Assembly: GCA_008973525.1 (NCBI GenBank)
Contig: WACJ01000370.1
Coordinates: forward strand, 1 to 64,000
Direction of reading: 5' to 3'
DNA: 64,000 nt
Origin: Stenopsyche tienmushanensis
Taxonomy: Eukaryota > Arthropoda > Insecta > Trichoptera > Stenopsychidae
A model generated the notes under the pieces. That model had not been told where the DNA came from, made no database searches, and was given only the letters and a program-made list of their open reading frames with translations. Below, piece by piece: positions 38,301-52,134 of this stretch. A program made the translations under genes and the position numbers. Every line of letters starts with the position of its first letter. The first letter of the stretch is position 1.

Positions 38301-38864
38301 TTTGACTAGCAGCAACAAGCGCTAACTGGCTGGCTTTATATTAGTATTCTAGTTATTTATCCCCTGGTAATTGAGTTTGGAAAGTGGCCGCGGGGTTTCG
38401 CTTCACCGGCATAAATTTGTTGACTGCCTGAAGCACGCACCCTGCGGAAATCGATGTGTTGATTAAACGATGAAACATTAACGCGCACCCCGTGAAAAAT
38501 TTTCGGGGGCTGCTTCGCGGATCGGGAAGAAAGTTTGCTTATAAATTAGCATCGAGCCCCTTAAAGTTATCATCGGCAAAAAACGCTCGAAAGCTAGAAG
38601 GTTCGTTGATCGACGTTTGTATTGTAGTAGTTTTTATTAAAACATGCAAAAACGTATCTCACTGTAGCAACAGTGGCTGTTTATGTACATTTGTAAACTT
38701 ATGGCTTTGCAAAATAATGTTTCCCGTGTCCTATCTCAGTCGGGTTTATACCGAGACTGAGTTCACTCGCAATAAAATTTGGGTTGTCTGCAAATAAATG
38801 TGTGTTTTAAAATGGGCATAACTGATAACGTGATATGTCATATTTGTTGGTTAAATTTTTTATA
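35388..38864. other. Gene-free stretch with GC-richer patches
   Basis: The patch 35400-35830 is less AT-rich and pyrimidine-rich, with one 63-codon plus frame of no known family. At 36441-36570 a segment with cccaaagtggtcctacgg and ccaggggtcattgcg resembles the ends of some hAT MITEs but cannot be closed. The patch 38110-38620 has a 63-codon plus frame (38118-38309) preceded by a polypyrimidine-AG and followed by GTACGT inside; the exon case is weak. Confidence 0.35.
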
Positions 38865-39420
38865 GGATGTACCTATAAAGATTTTCGTTTTTTAAATGAA
38901 AGATTTGAACGCTCATGTATTTTTTGGGGGTGAACATTATCATGCTGTACAAACACTTGTCTTTTTTTGTATTTCTGCCGCTAAACAGTCTAATTGTTCA
39001 CAATAAATCTAAGTTTAAGTGTTTAAAAATGAATGATACCCTTGCAGTCCCACCAAACAGATAAAATATTTTTGTTATTGTCAGGCCGGGCTTAAGGGTC
39101 GATTTTGCTACCTGACCCTTCGATAGCTTTGATTTTTGCATCCATAATTAGAGTAAAATACTCATGTCTCATCTCCAGTTATTAAGTCGCCTAAAAACGG
39201 CATTTCGGATCCCATTTTTAGAAGTAGTTCGCATGCGTTAATGCAATCGCCAAAGCTCTCTTTGCTCAGCTCGTGCGGAAGATAAGGAAGTAGTCACCTT
39301 GTAGTCACCAAAAGTGCACAAAACTCGACTTGCAAGTGTAAGTGCAACTAATCATCAAAAACGGTCAAGCAATAAAACGAAAACGGTTTTGGTTCTATTT
39401 ATATATTTGACACAGTTGTG
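38865..39420 (-). mobile_element. Mariner relic, second family
   Basis: The left end GGATGTACCTATAAAGATTT (TA before it) recurs at 49005. The minus strand reads FLGDLITGDET, a stop, then VFYSNYGCKN near 39190-39120, which corresponds to the mariner FLDR(I/L)VTGDEKW(V/I)xY segment. The outer right part (gtgcacaaaactcgacttgc to ataaaacgaaaacggttttg) is shared with 49140-49260. The reading frame is broken and the C-terminal half is missing. Confidence 0.7.
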
Positions 39421-39835
39421 ATGAAAGCTATTAAAATCGTTGGGGCTTACGGATAAATACCGTGCTCACAGATTTGTGTGTTTTATCACTTCGACTTTAG
39501 ACACAAAACCATGTCAACCGTTATTTTTACTCAAACGTATAAATTGAACATGTTATATACAGTTGTCACTAATATTGTATTTAACTAATGTATTATTAAA
39601 ATTATCGAATAGTTCTAAAGGATCCAAACATGCACAAAAATTCAGTTTTCGAGTCAAGATAGCAGCTTAAAATTGATAAACACAGTCATGCTAAAAAAAG
39701 GTTATACGATTACGCTTGGTAATTATTTGAGAAGTAAATTAAGAATTCAAATGTACTTCTTTTCGATATTTCGAGTCTCCTATCGGACCCATGGACGCGG
39801 AATGACTGTCGGTGCCTTGGTGATGCTCCTTGTGA
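39421..39835. other. Short gene-free stretch
   Basis: AT-rich; nothing recognised. Confidence 0.4.
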
Positions 39836-40022
39836 GCATTTAATATGCGCCAATATAGTGCATACGCTAAATGTCTCGCACAACAAATTGCGTACACAAT
39901 TAATATTTTTATTATGCCTATGTTATTCTCACAAATGTAAAAAATAAGTTGAAAAAGTTTTATCGTAATCGGATGAATGATATGGAAGCGCATTAAATAC
40001 GGACAAACAAACATTGATTTTT
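39836..40022 (+). repeat. LINE-tail-like interspersed repeat, copy 3
   Basis: Same repeat as 1448-1660: aatatgcgccaatatagtgc at the left, a middle part insertion-shifted around 39880, then aaaataagttgaaaaagtt, ttatcgtaatcggatgaatg and acggacaaacaaacattgat at the right. Its 3' end is nearly identical to copy 1, which fits a 3'-anchored retroelement. Confidence 0.55.
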
Positions 40023-43000
40023 TTAATCCAAATTCTATTAATTTTTAGCTATGCTTATTGGAATATTTTTTTTATAGAATGAATGTAAAATATTTCGTAT
40101 AAACAATAATATTGTATTCACGCCAAGGGAATGTCAAAAATATTTCGTAGCGCTTCTGATACTCTTCCAAAAGGATTGTCAATCTTGAGTCATAAATTTT
40201 CTAGTGGATTTGATGGTTTAATACTAATTCTATTCCGGTAATTAATTTTGCAACTGTACAAAGTTTTAGGGTCACACTCATTAAGTTACATTTGAGTTAT
40301 AACCCTAAATGTCAAACATAGTGTTTAAATCTGATAATTCAGCCAAGAACGCCATAATAATAAATCATACAAATTACGCAGATTTTTGGCTAATCATAAT
40401 GTGTTTTTATAAAACTTTTCGTTATTGATTTTAATGTTTCCATATTGTTAACTGCGTCTTTTTATAATTGAGGGATTATTTTGCATAAAGTGTTTTTATA
40501 CGTTTTTCTGGGTTATTTTGTGCTGCAATCGAAGCAATTCTTAGGAATTGTTTCGTACAAGTTTTTTTTGAAAACTTTTTGACGCAATTAAATCCATCTC
40601 GTTAGCATTACAGCCGTTGTTTTTTTCTTGAAAACAATTCGTGCAAGGCTTTCCATTAAGAATTAACGAGAGTATAAAGCAAATCTGCATCGCAAAAAAG
40701 TCTTTAGATAGATATAAAATATATATTAAGTAAATTTTATGTTTCTTCAAACACTCATTAATATTAATGGATGAGATGGGGTAGTACAAATTTACGGCGA
40801 TAGACAAAGTCGACCCTGGCAGATTAAAGAAGGTCGATACTCATTTGCATTGCTTAAGAACATTGTTTTTAGCTGAATGTCAATTTTTGGAGGAGGATGC
40901 AAATATTTTGTACACGTATTGTAATTTATTTAGCTCGAAATATTTTCGTATTATAAGCGATAAATTATTTCCGAGTACTTGTAATGGGCGGTGTTTTCCG
41001 CGCCCTGTTTTATTGGACATTAAATTGAGGCATTGTCGTCGGATTTATACGTCGGGGAAAATAGACCGGTTCTCCTGAAAGCACTTTGTCCTGTATTTCG
41101 GACGGTCTGCAATCGAAAGCGATATCGTAAATCCGCATTAGAATCCGTCGTTAAATTATGGTCATCAAAGTTTTATTGCTTTTTTACTTTTGTCTTTTCG
41201 CTTGCGATTTTTTAGATTTACTGCGACGACTGTCTGTCGTTAATTTTTTTTCTACTTGGGACTCAAAGTTTTGACTTTGTGGATTAATTTGCCACGTCGA
41301 AAAGTTTGGATTAGATCGAAGAAAATAATTGTAACAAGAAACGACTTTCTAAAGAATACTGTGAATGCGTAATAACGTTTGGGAGCGAGTTTTTATTCGG
41401 ATAAGACATCTAATTTGTCGGGGGATCGAATCTTCTGACGAATTAAAAATTCGATTTGGAATATAGCAAAACGAATTTCAATTATGATGAATGGACGAAA
41501 ATAGCTCTTTCAGCTTTTTTTATTTTATTTACCTTGAGCTGGTCTTAAGGGCTTTAGCTTCTGATTATTAATTTCATAAAACGATCCAAAAGTACTTTGC
41601 ACAAATTATTTTTTCATCATAAAAACACGGCATAAAAATAATTAAAAAGTCATCACCTATTTAAATACGTCCTTTTTAAAGGTTTGCCTTATTAAATTTT
41701 CACAAAAATGTTTGATTTAATTTTTGATATCTTCAAAAGCATCTTTTTTCGTGGGCTGGAGCTTTCTAAGTGGTTAATAAGGCTTGTTATTTTTTTTTCA
41801 AAAGACGTTTATGTCAACAATGTATTTTACATGTTTTTTATGTTTCAAAAGTCAATATGCTGATTTTGCATATTTATGTAATAAAATGAATTAGCTTACA
41901 TATTGGGATATTACGGAATACATGTCTGTATTATATCCGGTATATAATTAATATTCTGGAGATTTTTATTGATATCGTATCTTTTTATCTGAACTAAGTA
42001 TAGTGCTGATGGTTATCTAATAAATTAGCTCTTTCATTCATGGCTAATTTGATATGGGTTGCTGAGTAATTTTCTATGTCAATAAATCGAACTAATAAAT
42101 AGATTTCCAATGGAAGCCTCCGCAGACATTTTGCCCGTAGTTTCATTGATTGCCTGAGCTTCAAATAATTCAGTTAACTCCATTCTAATTATGAGCTTTG
42201 CGACATATTAATTTTATAGCACGTCTGATAAGTGAATGCATAAATAAATTATGATTTTATATTTATTGCAGACAATTTTATGGCCATGATAAAGTTATTG
42301 TTTTGTCGTATTTAGTCGTGGCGCTTAGATATGTTGTAATAACACGGACTATTAAGCTTTTATTAATATTTCAGCTATTTTATGAAAGGCTGGCATACGT
42401 GTTCTTAGCGGATGTTAACTTCGCCATTTTCCAAGCCATTACGTCCTTTGTTTATCGCATACAAAAGTGGGGACATTGAGGAAACGCAAAGGCTTTCCCG
42501 AGGGTGTCATAAAATCTGGACTAATTTTCCAACGGTAATCCATCAGCGAGATGAGGCAGGCACACGCAAAATATTTATAGTGTTTTTAGGCAATATTGAT
42601 TCAATGCGAGATTTCTAATTTGATTTTGTCTCGGTTTAAATTTCATCATGGAAAAGCTCATGAAGGCTATAATTTCGTCTTTAATTCGGAGCTTTTGAGA
42701 TAGTACGTCTGAGCGCCCCGGGAGCTTTTGCGTACAATGTTTGCTTTACGTATGTGCCATTTTCGGATATCAACCCATGTTGAACTAGGATTTCATACAT
42801 TTTGTTTATATTCCATTTTTCCTTTACTGTCCTATGTATTTTTATTTGAAATTAAATATGAATACATGTTATTTTTATTGACGATATTCATACAGTATCC
42901 GGCTATGCCATTTAATGAAATCAAAATGAACGGTTGGTTGTTACACATGTTACAAATTTGATATTATATTATCGATGAGAGAAAATGTATAAATTTTTAG

Positions 43001-46000
43001 CAACTTCTAAAACTATCAAAAATAATATTGTATAGGATAAGCTTTAAAGTCCTATCCTCAAACAACTTCGCATATATCGAAAAAGCTCGATATACAAAGC
43101 CCCGAAAATCGGCGTAAAAGCGAATCTCAAGCCCACTGAAATATTTTCAGATAAACCTATATATATACATACATATAGATCGAATTGGAATAAAAATAAT
43201 TAATTTCATTAAAGTATACTCCAGGTTTTGTCGTAAAAAAGTTTTTATTGCGTTATAAATTTTTATGGGACTTAGGAGTGCGCCTGGTTTTGCGTATTGA
43301 AAGCTATTACCAAGTGGAAAATAGCCCTTTAGAAATTGCTGATTTTCGTTGGATCCATCTTCTCGATCAGATTGTCGGAAGCTTTTTTCCGATTCGCGCA
43401 TTGGAAAATGGTTTTTCATACGCTATGTAAATTTTCACATCCTTACATACGTGTTTTTATGTAAATTTATAATTGGTGTGTATATAATGTGTGTTTTTGT
43501 ATTAAATCATCCCTTTTATGGTGGTTATATTATTGCAATGTTTTTTTCTTGGGATCGCACAATTTATCACCCAAATACACTAACGTCGCGAGCCAACATT
43601 TCACTTATTGTGATATTTTTTGTTTGTTTCTCAGTCTACTGATATCTATATTGTACAAATTTTCCGAGTGCTTTTCGGTATTTTTGAAGCAAATCTTACA
43701 AAGGATCTGCTTAAATGCGTTTGCCACAAGCGGATACACTTTCAAATAAATCTGATATATTGTATATACAGTTGACGAAAAGGTTGTGGTACATGTTTGA
43801 GCAGATGTGTACATGTTTGCGTAATATATCTATTCTCAAATACTCCGGGTTAGATTGAGACATTGCCTCGGGTCCATTCTACTATTTTAGCATGAGAGAA
43901 TAAGAAAAACATAATTGAAGAGGCTTTTCCGAGAACTAATTTGGAGTGATTCGCTCGAAGGCCCTATCGGATTTTTTTTGTTAATGTATTATATGATAAA
44001 TGGATTACATGCTACAAGACGATTAGTGGTACTTTTTAATAGTGATTGTGTGCTTTATCCATACTGAAGTTTTAAATGTTTTTTATTCAATGTTCATAAA
44101 TTAAAACTATATTTTTCTTGCTTAAATGTGACATTTATCTGTCATGTTTAAATACAAAATTGTGTCGTAAATGATGAAGATCTATTGTGTATAATTTATT
44201 TTCGACACACATTATTAAATAGCAATAAATCCAAGGATATATATTAGAAGCACGTTATTTTATATGTTATTTATATTAAAAAAAAGTTTTGATTTTATAA
44301 TTTTATTTAGATGATTTTTTATAAACTTGGCAAATAAAAACATTTCGCTTCTCAATGCAAATTTTTAGTTCATTGAATAATATATTTTATATTGTGTGGG
44401 AATTGATGTTTATATTATGTAATACACCGTTGAATGTCTGGACGTGGATCATCCGGTTTGCGGATTATATCTGCATGAAAATTATTTTTCATGATTGTTG
44501 TAATACTTTGATGTATTTTTTATTGCAACAATGGCGAAACCATAAATATAAACATAGAAATAAAACATGAATTTGTTATAAAAAGGACAAATGTCTCGAT
44601 TGAATTCCGATGATTTCGTGTGGCATTCTAATGTTTTATTTTTGAATACGTGTAAGGCAACGAGATAATTATGTTTGATATGTTTTTTATTGTTGAAAAT
44701 TTAATATTTTCTTTTAATTTAAATTATAATTGTCTTATACCAATGATATTATTTATTGAGCTTTCTATGAGCCTCCATGAACTTTTTCGCTCCATTATTC
44801 CTGATAACCAAGAAATTTTTCATTTCTTTTTGAAAGACCGAAACTAAGTTGTAAATGTTCATAATAAATATTGTATGTTCTTAATATCGCCAATGTTTTG
44901 AAAGATGCAATACTTCAATCAAGTTCTCGCGCTTCAATTTTAGCCATGTCTACAGACGCTCTAGCTACCTTGTATCGAAAGTAGACGGCGTTTATTTAAC
45001 AATGATCAACGTAAACTACTTGTAGACAAAAAAACAGCTTTGTAGATTTTAATTTAGTGCCGGTATGTACAATTATTCATGTTTCGTAAATTGTTATTTC
45101 TGCCCGTAATTTTGAAAGCTTGGTAGACTGTAACATTCCCGATTTATATTGTATTAACACTGACTGAAACAAAAATTGGATTGGAAAGGGTTAAATAACT
45201 TAATGAGTGTTATTCATAAAAGAACATGTTGGCTCATCTGATTTTTTATTAAACATTGTTTTTAAGCTGCGAAAATCCCTATTGAAATTTTGACAAATGT
45301 ATGGAAGGGTGGCTTTAATGATATTGAAGGCCAGCCATTGCCTTAATTAGTTTTTTTTTCTCCGTTCTCGTAATTGAGCCTTTTGAATATGTTTTTATAC
45401 TCGTGTGTTGTTTTGGATATTCCTGGAGGAAATTACTAGATTGTCTAAAAAATACTGTCGCTCGGATGTAAATCTAAACTCAAAGGCACTTCATGTGAGT
45501 TTTTTTCTGCGTACATATAACCTCGGGTTTAGTTATGTTAATCTATGAAGTTTTCTCATAAACATGGCGCTTAAAATGTAGCAAAAATGCGATTATATGC
45601 GGTCATATTTTAAGCAAAAATTCTGTCGGTGTGTGTTGTTACGACTCGTCTTTCGGCGGGGTTTGAGTTTCGCAGAAACAGCGCGTAACCTGAGACCCTG
45701 TAAATTCTCATTTTATTTTTTCGTTTGCCCATAAAGAAGGATATATTTTCGTATTTTTTTGATACGAAAAACTTTTCCCTTTATTTTGCTGAAATATTTA
45801 CAGATTTCCTTTGCGATTCTTTTCATATGTATGCCAATTCCGTTTAAATCTTTGAATTTGCACGAACGGACGAAAATCATTGGATCGGCTTAAGATGAAA
45901 ATGCGTTTGTATTTGAATCAATATTTAAGTTTGTAAAGTCCAATGCTAGGTTTATTGATAAAGTTTTCAATTGAGGTGGGCTATTGGAGGATAGTTTTCA

Positions 46001-46532
46001 ACCGCATCAAAGAGCAAGCGATATCAGATGATCAGTTCCGAATCTGATAAATTATCGCTAATGTCTAACAATGCGAAAACCCGTGCCACTCACATTTACC
46101 AATGAATGGATTCTGATTAGTTGGTAGGCATTATTGAGTACCTGGAAGATAGATTGGAGAATATTCTAATTTGCGTGTATCCTCGATCTCCCGGAATGGT
46201 TCTCCTCAATCTTCCTCGGGAAGGTCTCGATGTCGAAGACAAATTGTGCGTGAGAAGAGCCCCGAATATGGGCGAATTGGGAAATCGGATCGAGAGATCT
46301 TCAAACATTCACGCTAAATTTGTTTCATTAACAAGTTTGTTGATTCTGTGAAAGCTCATTCAGCGTCCAATGTTCATAAAATAAATCTTCGGTTCTGTTT
46401 AAAATTTCATTAGATTTAATTTTTTTTACTTTGATATATGCTCCTCTTAATTAATTCGTTTAATTTGTATCGTTTATGCTTTTATGGGAACGCTATAAAA
46501 TAATTAAATTAAACTGTGTTGATCATTTGAAT
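40023..46532. other. Long gene-free stretch
   Basis: Six and a half kilobases of AT-rich DNA. The longest frames are 70-100 codons (for example plus 43349-43642, minus 43147-43419), overlap on both strands and resemble nothing known. A TTAACCCTTTCCAATCC sequence (minus strand, ending at 45197) looks like an orphan piggyBac-type tip. No exon, RNA gene or full element could be supported. Confidence 0.35.
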
Positions 46533-47051
46533 TACTGAAAAAATTCCTTTCTGCTGAGGCACTGACTAAAACTCGCAAAAAATTCGGTCTCCCGACAAAT
46601 TATTTATTTCCGTCGTTGCAGATGAATACTTATATACTATAATACTTTGATGTGATTCGTAATTATATTACGGAGGAATACAAAAATTCTGAACCCCGTA
46701 TCTATTATATTTCATACCGATATTCCCATTATTAGAGTCGAGGTGTAGTAAATACATCACCGGTAGGGAAAGGTTAATATAACAATTTGTAAAACATATA
46801 TGGACTTACATAGATTAGACAGTTACTGCCTCTAGGCGTCGCCCAAGCTCGCCAATTAGTAGTTACGTCACTGTTTCCAAGCTTCCAAATTTTAGCGGGA
46901 ATGTTTCGATTTAGTAGCCTTCATTGTGCTGGTGAGGTGTACGATTTCTGTTAGATAAAAAATTCAATCCTAAACTTTCGGGATTGCGTTTACTAATCCC
47001 GGGATTCATGAGCACCTAAACCTGTCCGGGATCCCGGGATTGGATTTCCTT
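46533..47051 (-). mobile_element. hAT family element, copy D
   Basis: Starts at ttcctttctgctgaggc and runs through all shared landmarks to ...gggatcccgggattggattt near 47050. The last bases of the terminus are mutated (ttcctta rather than ttcccta). It is close in sequence to copy A (both have gaggaatacaaaaattctga), so these two probably descend from one sub-lineage. The transposase C-terminal part is absent. Confidence 0.75.
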
Positions 47052-49004
47052 ATTGTGTCTTTGCAAACCTTGAATATTATTCACGGCCAAGACTTTTAAG
47101 AAATTTTAACATATGGTTTGTAGACTTCAATTGTATAGTCTTAGAGTATACATAGACGTTTTTCAACCACAAATTCATGTTTATTGGTTGAATTTAGGTT
47201 TTGCTGTTTCGTTTGAAATCCATTAATTACGGTGCTAATAATATAATCGTCGAATTGTGGTTTTGTAATTAAAGCAAATCTCTATTGTGGTTCATAATTG
47301 TGGTAGCACCTGGACAATGTGCATTACCTTTTGTTCGGTAGCAGTCCATTGTGGTTTGTGGTATATTAAAATATACATCGTTTATAAACGCACTATCTAC
47401 AAAATCAAATTCGAAGAAAACACGTGTAAAAAAAATCAAGCATTGTAATGTGAATATACGCTTTGTTCATTAGTGGGAAGCCTCTAAAACTATTTTGATC
47501 ACGTATTTTATATTCAGACAAATAGTGCTTCATTTCCTTTGCCTTCTATATCAACATTTTACGCACTCAGACTTGCTCTGTGTCTATTCGCTCGGGAAAT
47601 CTTGATAAATCGTTATCTTTAGATCGTTCTGTTATTCAATCAAGTGTGGTTACCCTCATGTAAATGTGTTGTCATCCCTTGATTGATGACTTCTCCCTCT
47701 CGACTTTAACCGTACTCTGCGGTGATAAAGAACTCCGAGGATCGAAGCCAGCGAAGTTTCCTCATGCATAGATACGAATGCTATAATTCTCCATTCCTTA
47801 TTCATGAGGAGAAAATTTTCCATGTCTATTCCTGTTAGTCTCGCAAAGTAGTTTGCTCAAACGATATACTACGGTTATGTTACTTAAGTTATTGTTCTCA
47901 CTGGCTTGCTTTTAGCTGGATACAAACACACAAGCTCTATTTAATCAAAGTATATGCATTTGAAATTGAAAATCATATATGAAATTGCACCAAGCGTTCA
48001 TTATGATATTTATCCGCGTTATAATTTGAAAATCGCGCATAAATGGACGACGTTGAAGTATCGCTGCTCCGTATCAAAAATTAGACCTTCCCATAAACAA
48101 AATAAAGGAAAGCATTTGCCCATCTTTTAGATGCCGAGAAAATCTCTCAGGGAATGAATTATGTACCCGAAAGGTCGACGCGTAATAAATTACCATATAT
48201 TGAAGAAGCACCCCGTGCACCTTTTCATAATGTTTACCGTTTTTTTAACAAAATGTAATTCAGTCCTACTTTGGAGGCTTCTTTACAGCCTATTGAATAA
48301 AAACGTGCTGATTTGAATAATTAAGGGATGGATTTACGTGGAAATTTATAACAATGTATACAGATTTTTCCGGCATCAAATATATTTTTAATATTTTGCA
48401 AATTTTATTCAAAGCTGGGGTTATTACATTGTGGTAGGTCAGCTTAATTCGCGTAGGCCCGCGAGGGTAATAACTTCCAGTTGGATTTTTTTCCTTTCGC
48501 AGTTAACAATTTCAATTGCATACACGTTTGCAATTGCAGACGATGTTTTAGACCACATGGGACTCGTCTGCGATTGTAGTAGACACATTTTTTGCACGAG
48601 GTGCTTCCAGATGGGTATGCAGGTCCAAAACAAATTTGAATAATTCATTTTGGTTTTACACTGCAATAATTACGTACGGTGGATCGTCAGGGGAGCAGCT
48701 TACCTGGGATGAAATTTGAATAACAGAAAAAAATCGTGTTTGAATTAAATTTTGGCTGCGATCAAAAGACTTAAAAGGCTTTGCACGAATATAAACATAT
48801 ATAAGGCAATAAATATTATGCAATTGATTAATTAAAGCTATTATAATTGGAACTAGAAGTTTACATTATGATGTATTTTTTAAACGAAACAAATTCGTAT
48901 ATTCCAGGTTGAAGATATACTGGAATCTTGAATATATAATTATTTATAAAAATGAAAGCTCTATCTATTTTTTTAAATAATTTCCAATAATCTCATTTAA
49001 ATTA
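47052..49004. other. Gene-free stretch
   Basis: Near 47180-47370 the words ttgtggtt and attgtggt recur several times (simple-sequence-like). Frames of about 70 codons at 48431-48666 overlap on both strands and are unrecognised. Confidence 0.35.
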
Positions 49005-49275
49005 TAAGATGTACCCATAAAGTTTGTCGTTTTTTAAATGAAAGATTGTGTGAGTTGCGGTATCCACATTACACAGTCTTCTATTTCCAGGGCAATTTTT
49101 TAAATAAAAATTTTCAGATTGAAATTTCTGGAACTAATTTTGACCGAAAATAATCACCGAAAATGCACAAAATTCGACTTGAAAATGCAGTAGCCTAAGT
49201 GCAACTATTTCTAAAAAACCACCAATCAATAAAACGGCAATCATTTTAGGTTCTACTTATATTTTTCTTGTCTCC
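49005..49275 (-). mobile_element. Internally deleted mariner, same family as 38865-39420
   Basis: Left end AAGATGTACCCATAAAGTTTG, cut here to AGATGTACCCATAAAG, followed by cgttttttaaatgaaaga as at 38888. The right part shares gcacaaaattcgacttg and ataaaacgg..atttaggttcta with 39315-39400. The transposase segment is gone. A weaker piece of the same end is at 51344-51390. Confidence 0.6.
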
Positions 49276-52134
49276 TAGAGTAAATCAAAGAAGGTCCTAA
49301 ATTTTGTTGCTGAAGCTCAGCACAAAATCAAATCAAATTGTCTTCCATGTTAGATGTGTAACGAACCGAAATAAACCAATATTTTCAAACGGGTTTTTGT
49401 TCCGTTAAAAATATTTGATTGCATTTCCTAAAATTTCTATTACATTGATTAGAGTATAATCTAATCGTACAAAATGCTTCTATATACAATATATGATTTT
49501 TACTCTCATAGATTGACTATCGCTCACTATATATGATTTTTCGAATGTATATCTCATTATATAGAACTGATTGATTATAATTTTCCCGAATGGCCATAGG
49601 GTATGGGTTTGATTGCCACGTTGAATTGATTTATCTCTTTCAACGAATCAATTTACCTCAATACAGGCTGCGCTCAACATTGCTCTTAACCGGATTATTT
49701 TCCACAGAGAGATTTCCACAGAGACATTTGGATTTTATATTTAAACTTGGTTTGGAATATTTGCTTCATAAATGATATAAAATAGACGAATATTATCTGA
49801 AATTGTGATACTTATGAATCTATGTTTATATATATTCCCTATAAAAGTATCCGATTGATTACATTGTAATGGGAGCTTTATTTTCATTCTACTTCAAAAG
49901 GAGTGAAGTTAAACATACGTAGGTAGACTGAAGAAAGCGCCAAAGTAAACAAACGTATTTTTACATCCAAGATAAAATGTATTTGGCGTTTTATGATGTA
50001 ATATCGATTTTCAGTCAGATTTTTTCTAATGTTACTCTTATTAGCTATACAGCATAAGGAACGAGCGTGTCGGACTCTTAATTTGGTCACGATAGTGGTG
50101 AAAATATATCCTATGTAGGTCTTATATTGTTTTATACACGTGGAAAAGCTTTTATGAAGAAAACCTTTATTTAGAGTATTATTGCTTTTGTGTGGATATC
50201 GTTTTTATCGCATATCGTTCGCTTTTCACCTTTGAATATGAATTAAAGTAAGGCTTTCGCACAAAAAATGTTTTATGCCCAGGTGTACTTATAAAATGTG
50301 GTCAGCCAAGGAGAAATGATAAACGGCTTTAAATATATTTCGAACGTGTGAAATTATTGCGTACTTGATGTATATTTTTAGGACACGCGTTTTCCGGAGC
50401 TTTGACCTAATTTTTCGGCTGAATTTAATTTTAGACACCATCCAGTGATTTTTTCATTGCCATCTCGAATGTAAATGTTTGTCTTTGTTCCGTCATAGTT
50501 CCAATAAAAAATCTCGTATTTCTTTGTCGGGGGACAAAAATGAACGTATATTGTTTGCCGAGAGGTTTGTTCAAAGTGGACATTGTTTTTGAAGGAGATT
50601 CTTTCTATTGTTTTTACGAAGGGGCCCCTCGGAGTATCATCCAGAGCCCTCCTGTTTTACGAGAGTCTTAATTTTTGCGAAAACATTTCTGCTTCTTTTC
50701 GTTCTATGGCATTATTTAATTGGGGGAGAGTAATAATGGCGTAAATTTAAATATTCTCATGTTAGTACATGCAAATGATTATATAGTTGATATTTGCCGC
50801 AGAACTTCACCGTGTAGAATATTTATCGTTTAATTAAGTTCTAGAATAACTGGTCAATTTAAATGACAATGTGTATGCATAATTAAATATGTTAGATAAT
50901 GTTCCCCATGATATCTTGTGTTAATGGGATATGATTTTCATTACACATTGTTTTTCATTGCATTACATACATGTTCGATATAACCATCTTTAACATCTGG
51001 CAATGAATGTATTGCATGTTGTACACACACGTTTTTCTGGAAAATGTTTTCAATTCTGTTGAACATTTTTTTAAAATTTAAGTTTGCAATTACATCATTA
51101 ACACGTCCATGATATGAATGCGTCATCTAACAATGTGCATTCATTTTCACACATAAAACACTAAAATATGACCTGATTCAGAATTTATAGGGACTCAAAT
51201 TATGACCTGAAAGGGCTCTCGTTTTTTCATGGATTTTAATATTTATTATTCATTTTTTACAGTAATATACGATGTTCGACATTCGTTTTTATAATAAGCA
51301 CGCTTTGAAAACCATAATGGTAGCGCTGATTTCGTAATAGAGTTATATAAAGCTTGTCATTTTTTTATTTGAAAAATGTGACAATTTCCACACGACGAAC
51401 GTGTGGAAAATATCTAAGAAATATTTTTAGTAAAAGAAGAAAAATCACCAGCACGACTTGCTTGACGTGCAAATTTAATTGCGATCAAAAATTCTTCTCA
51501 GCGCTTCTCAATAGTCAGACTATAAATCCACGAATTTTATGGATTTAGGCTTGGTTCGAAGCGGTTGGATTATCAATTGAAAATATTGCTTGTTTGATGC
51601 GATGAATAAATTCGGTTAAAAGCGTGTTTGCTATGAACAAATTTTAAAATAGACGTTATACAAAACCCACTGCAGCTTAGATCATAACTTTCCGCAAAGT
51701 TGAATTTAAGCGAACGTGCCACAAAGCGAAATATTTAGATTAACCTCATTATGGCTTTGTAGAGTTCTTTAATTAAATTTCTTTTCTTTTGGGGGGGAAG
51801 AACTAATTAAAAAGGAACTTTAACAACGTAATAAATTACTAGGGTTCATACAACAGCGTTGTTGATGATGTGTCGTTTGAATTATCACCATAATAAAAGG
51901 TGAATAATCAATCAGTAACATCATACGCCAATTAACGCGTAACTAATTGCTGATTTATAATCAATGAGCTAGATTTGCCATGCTTTTAACGTGTGAACCA
52001 AACGATGTTTATGAATATTATCCTGATTGATGACGTACTAGAACCTCACTTATGCTTCTTAATTTTAGCACGATTTTGTTGAACTTACGCCTTAAGAGCT
52101 TAACTTCTTGATTTAAAATACGATATTGTGTATA
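49276..52134. other. Gene-free stretch
   Basis: No exon or closed element could be supported. A run of nine G lies at 51790-51798. Between 49480 and 49560 the phrase atatatgatttt recurs. Confidence 0.4.

Noticed and set aside
51344..51390. Weak match to the mariner end at 38865/49005
   Set aside because: Too short and diverged to call as an element alone.
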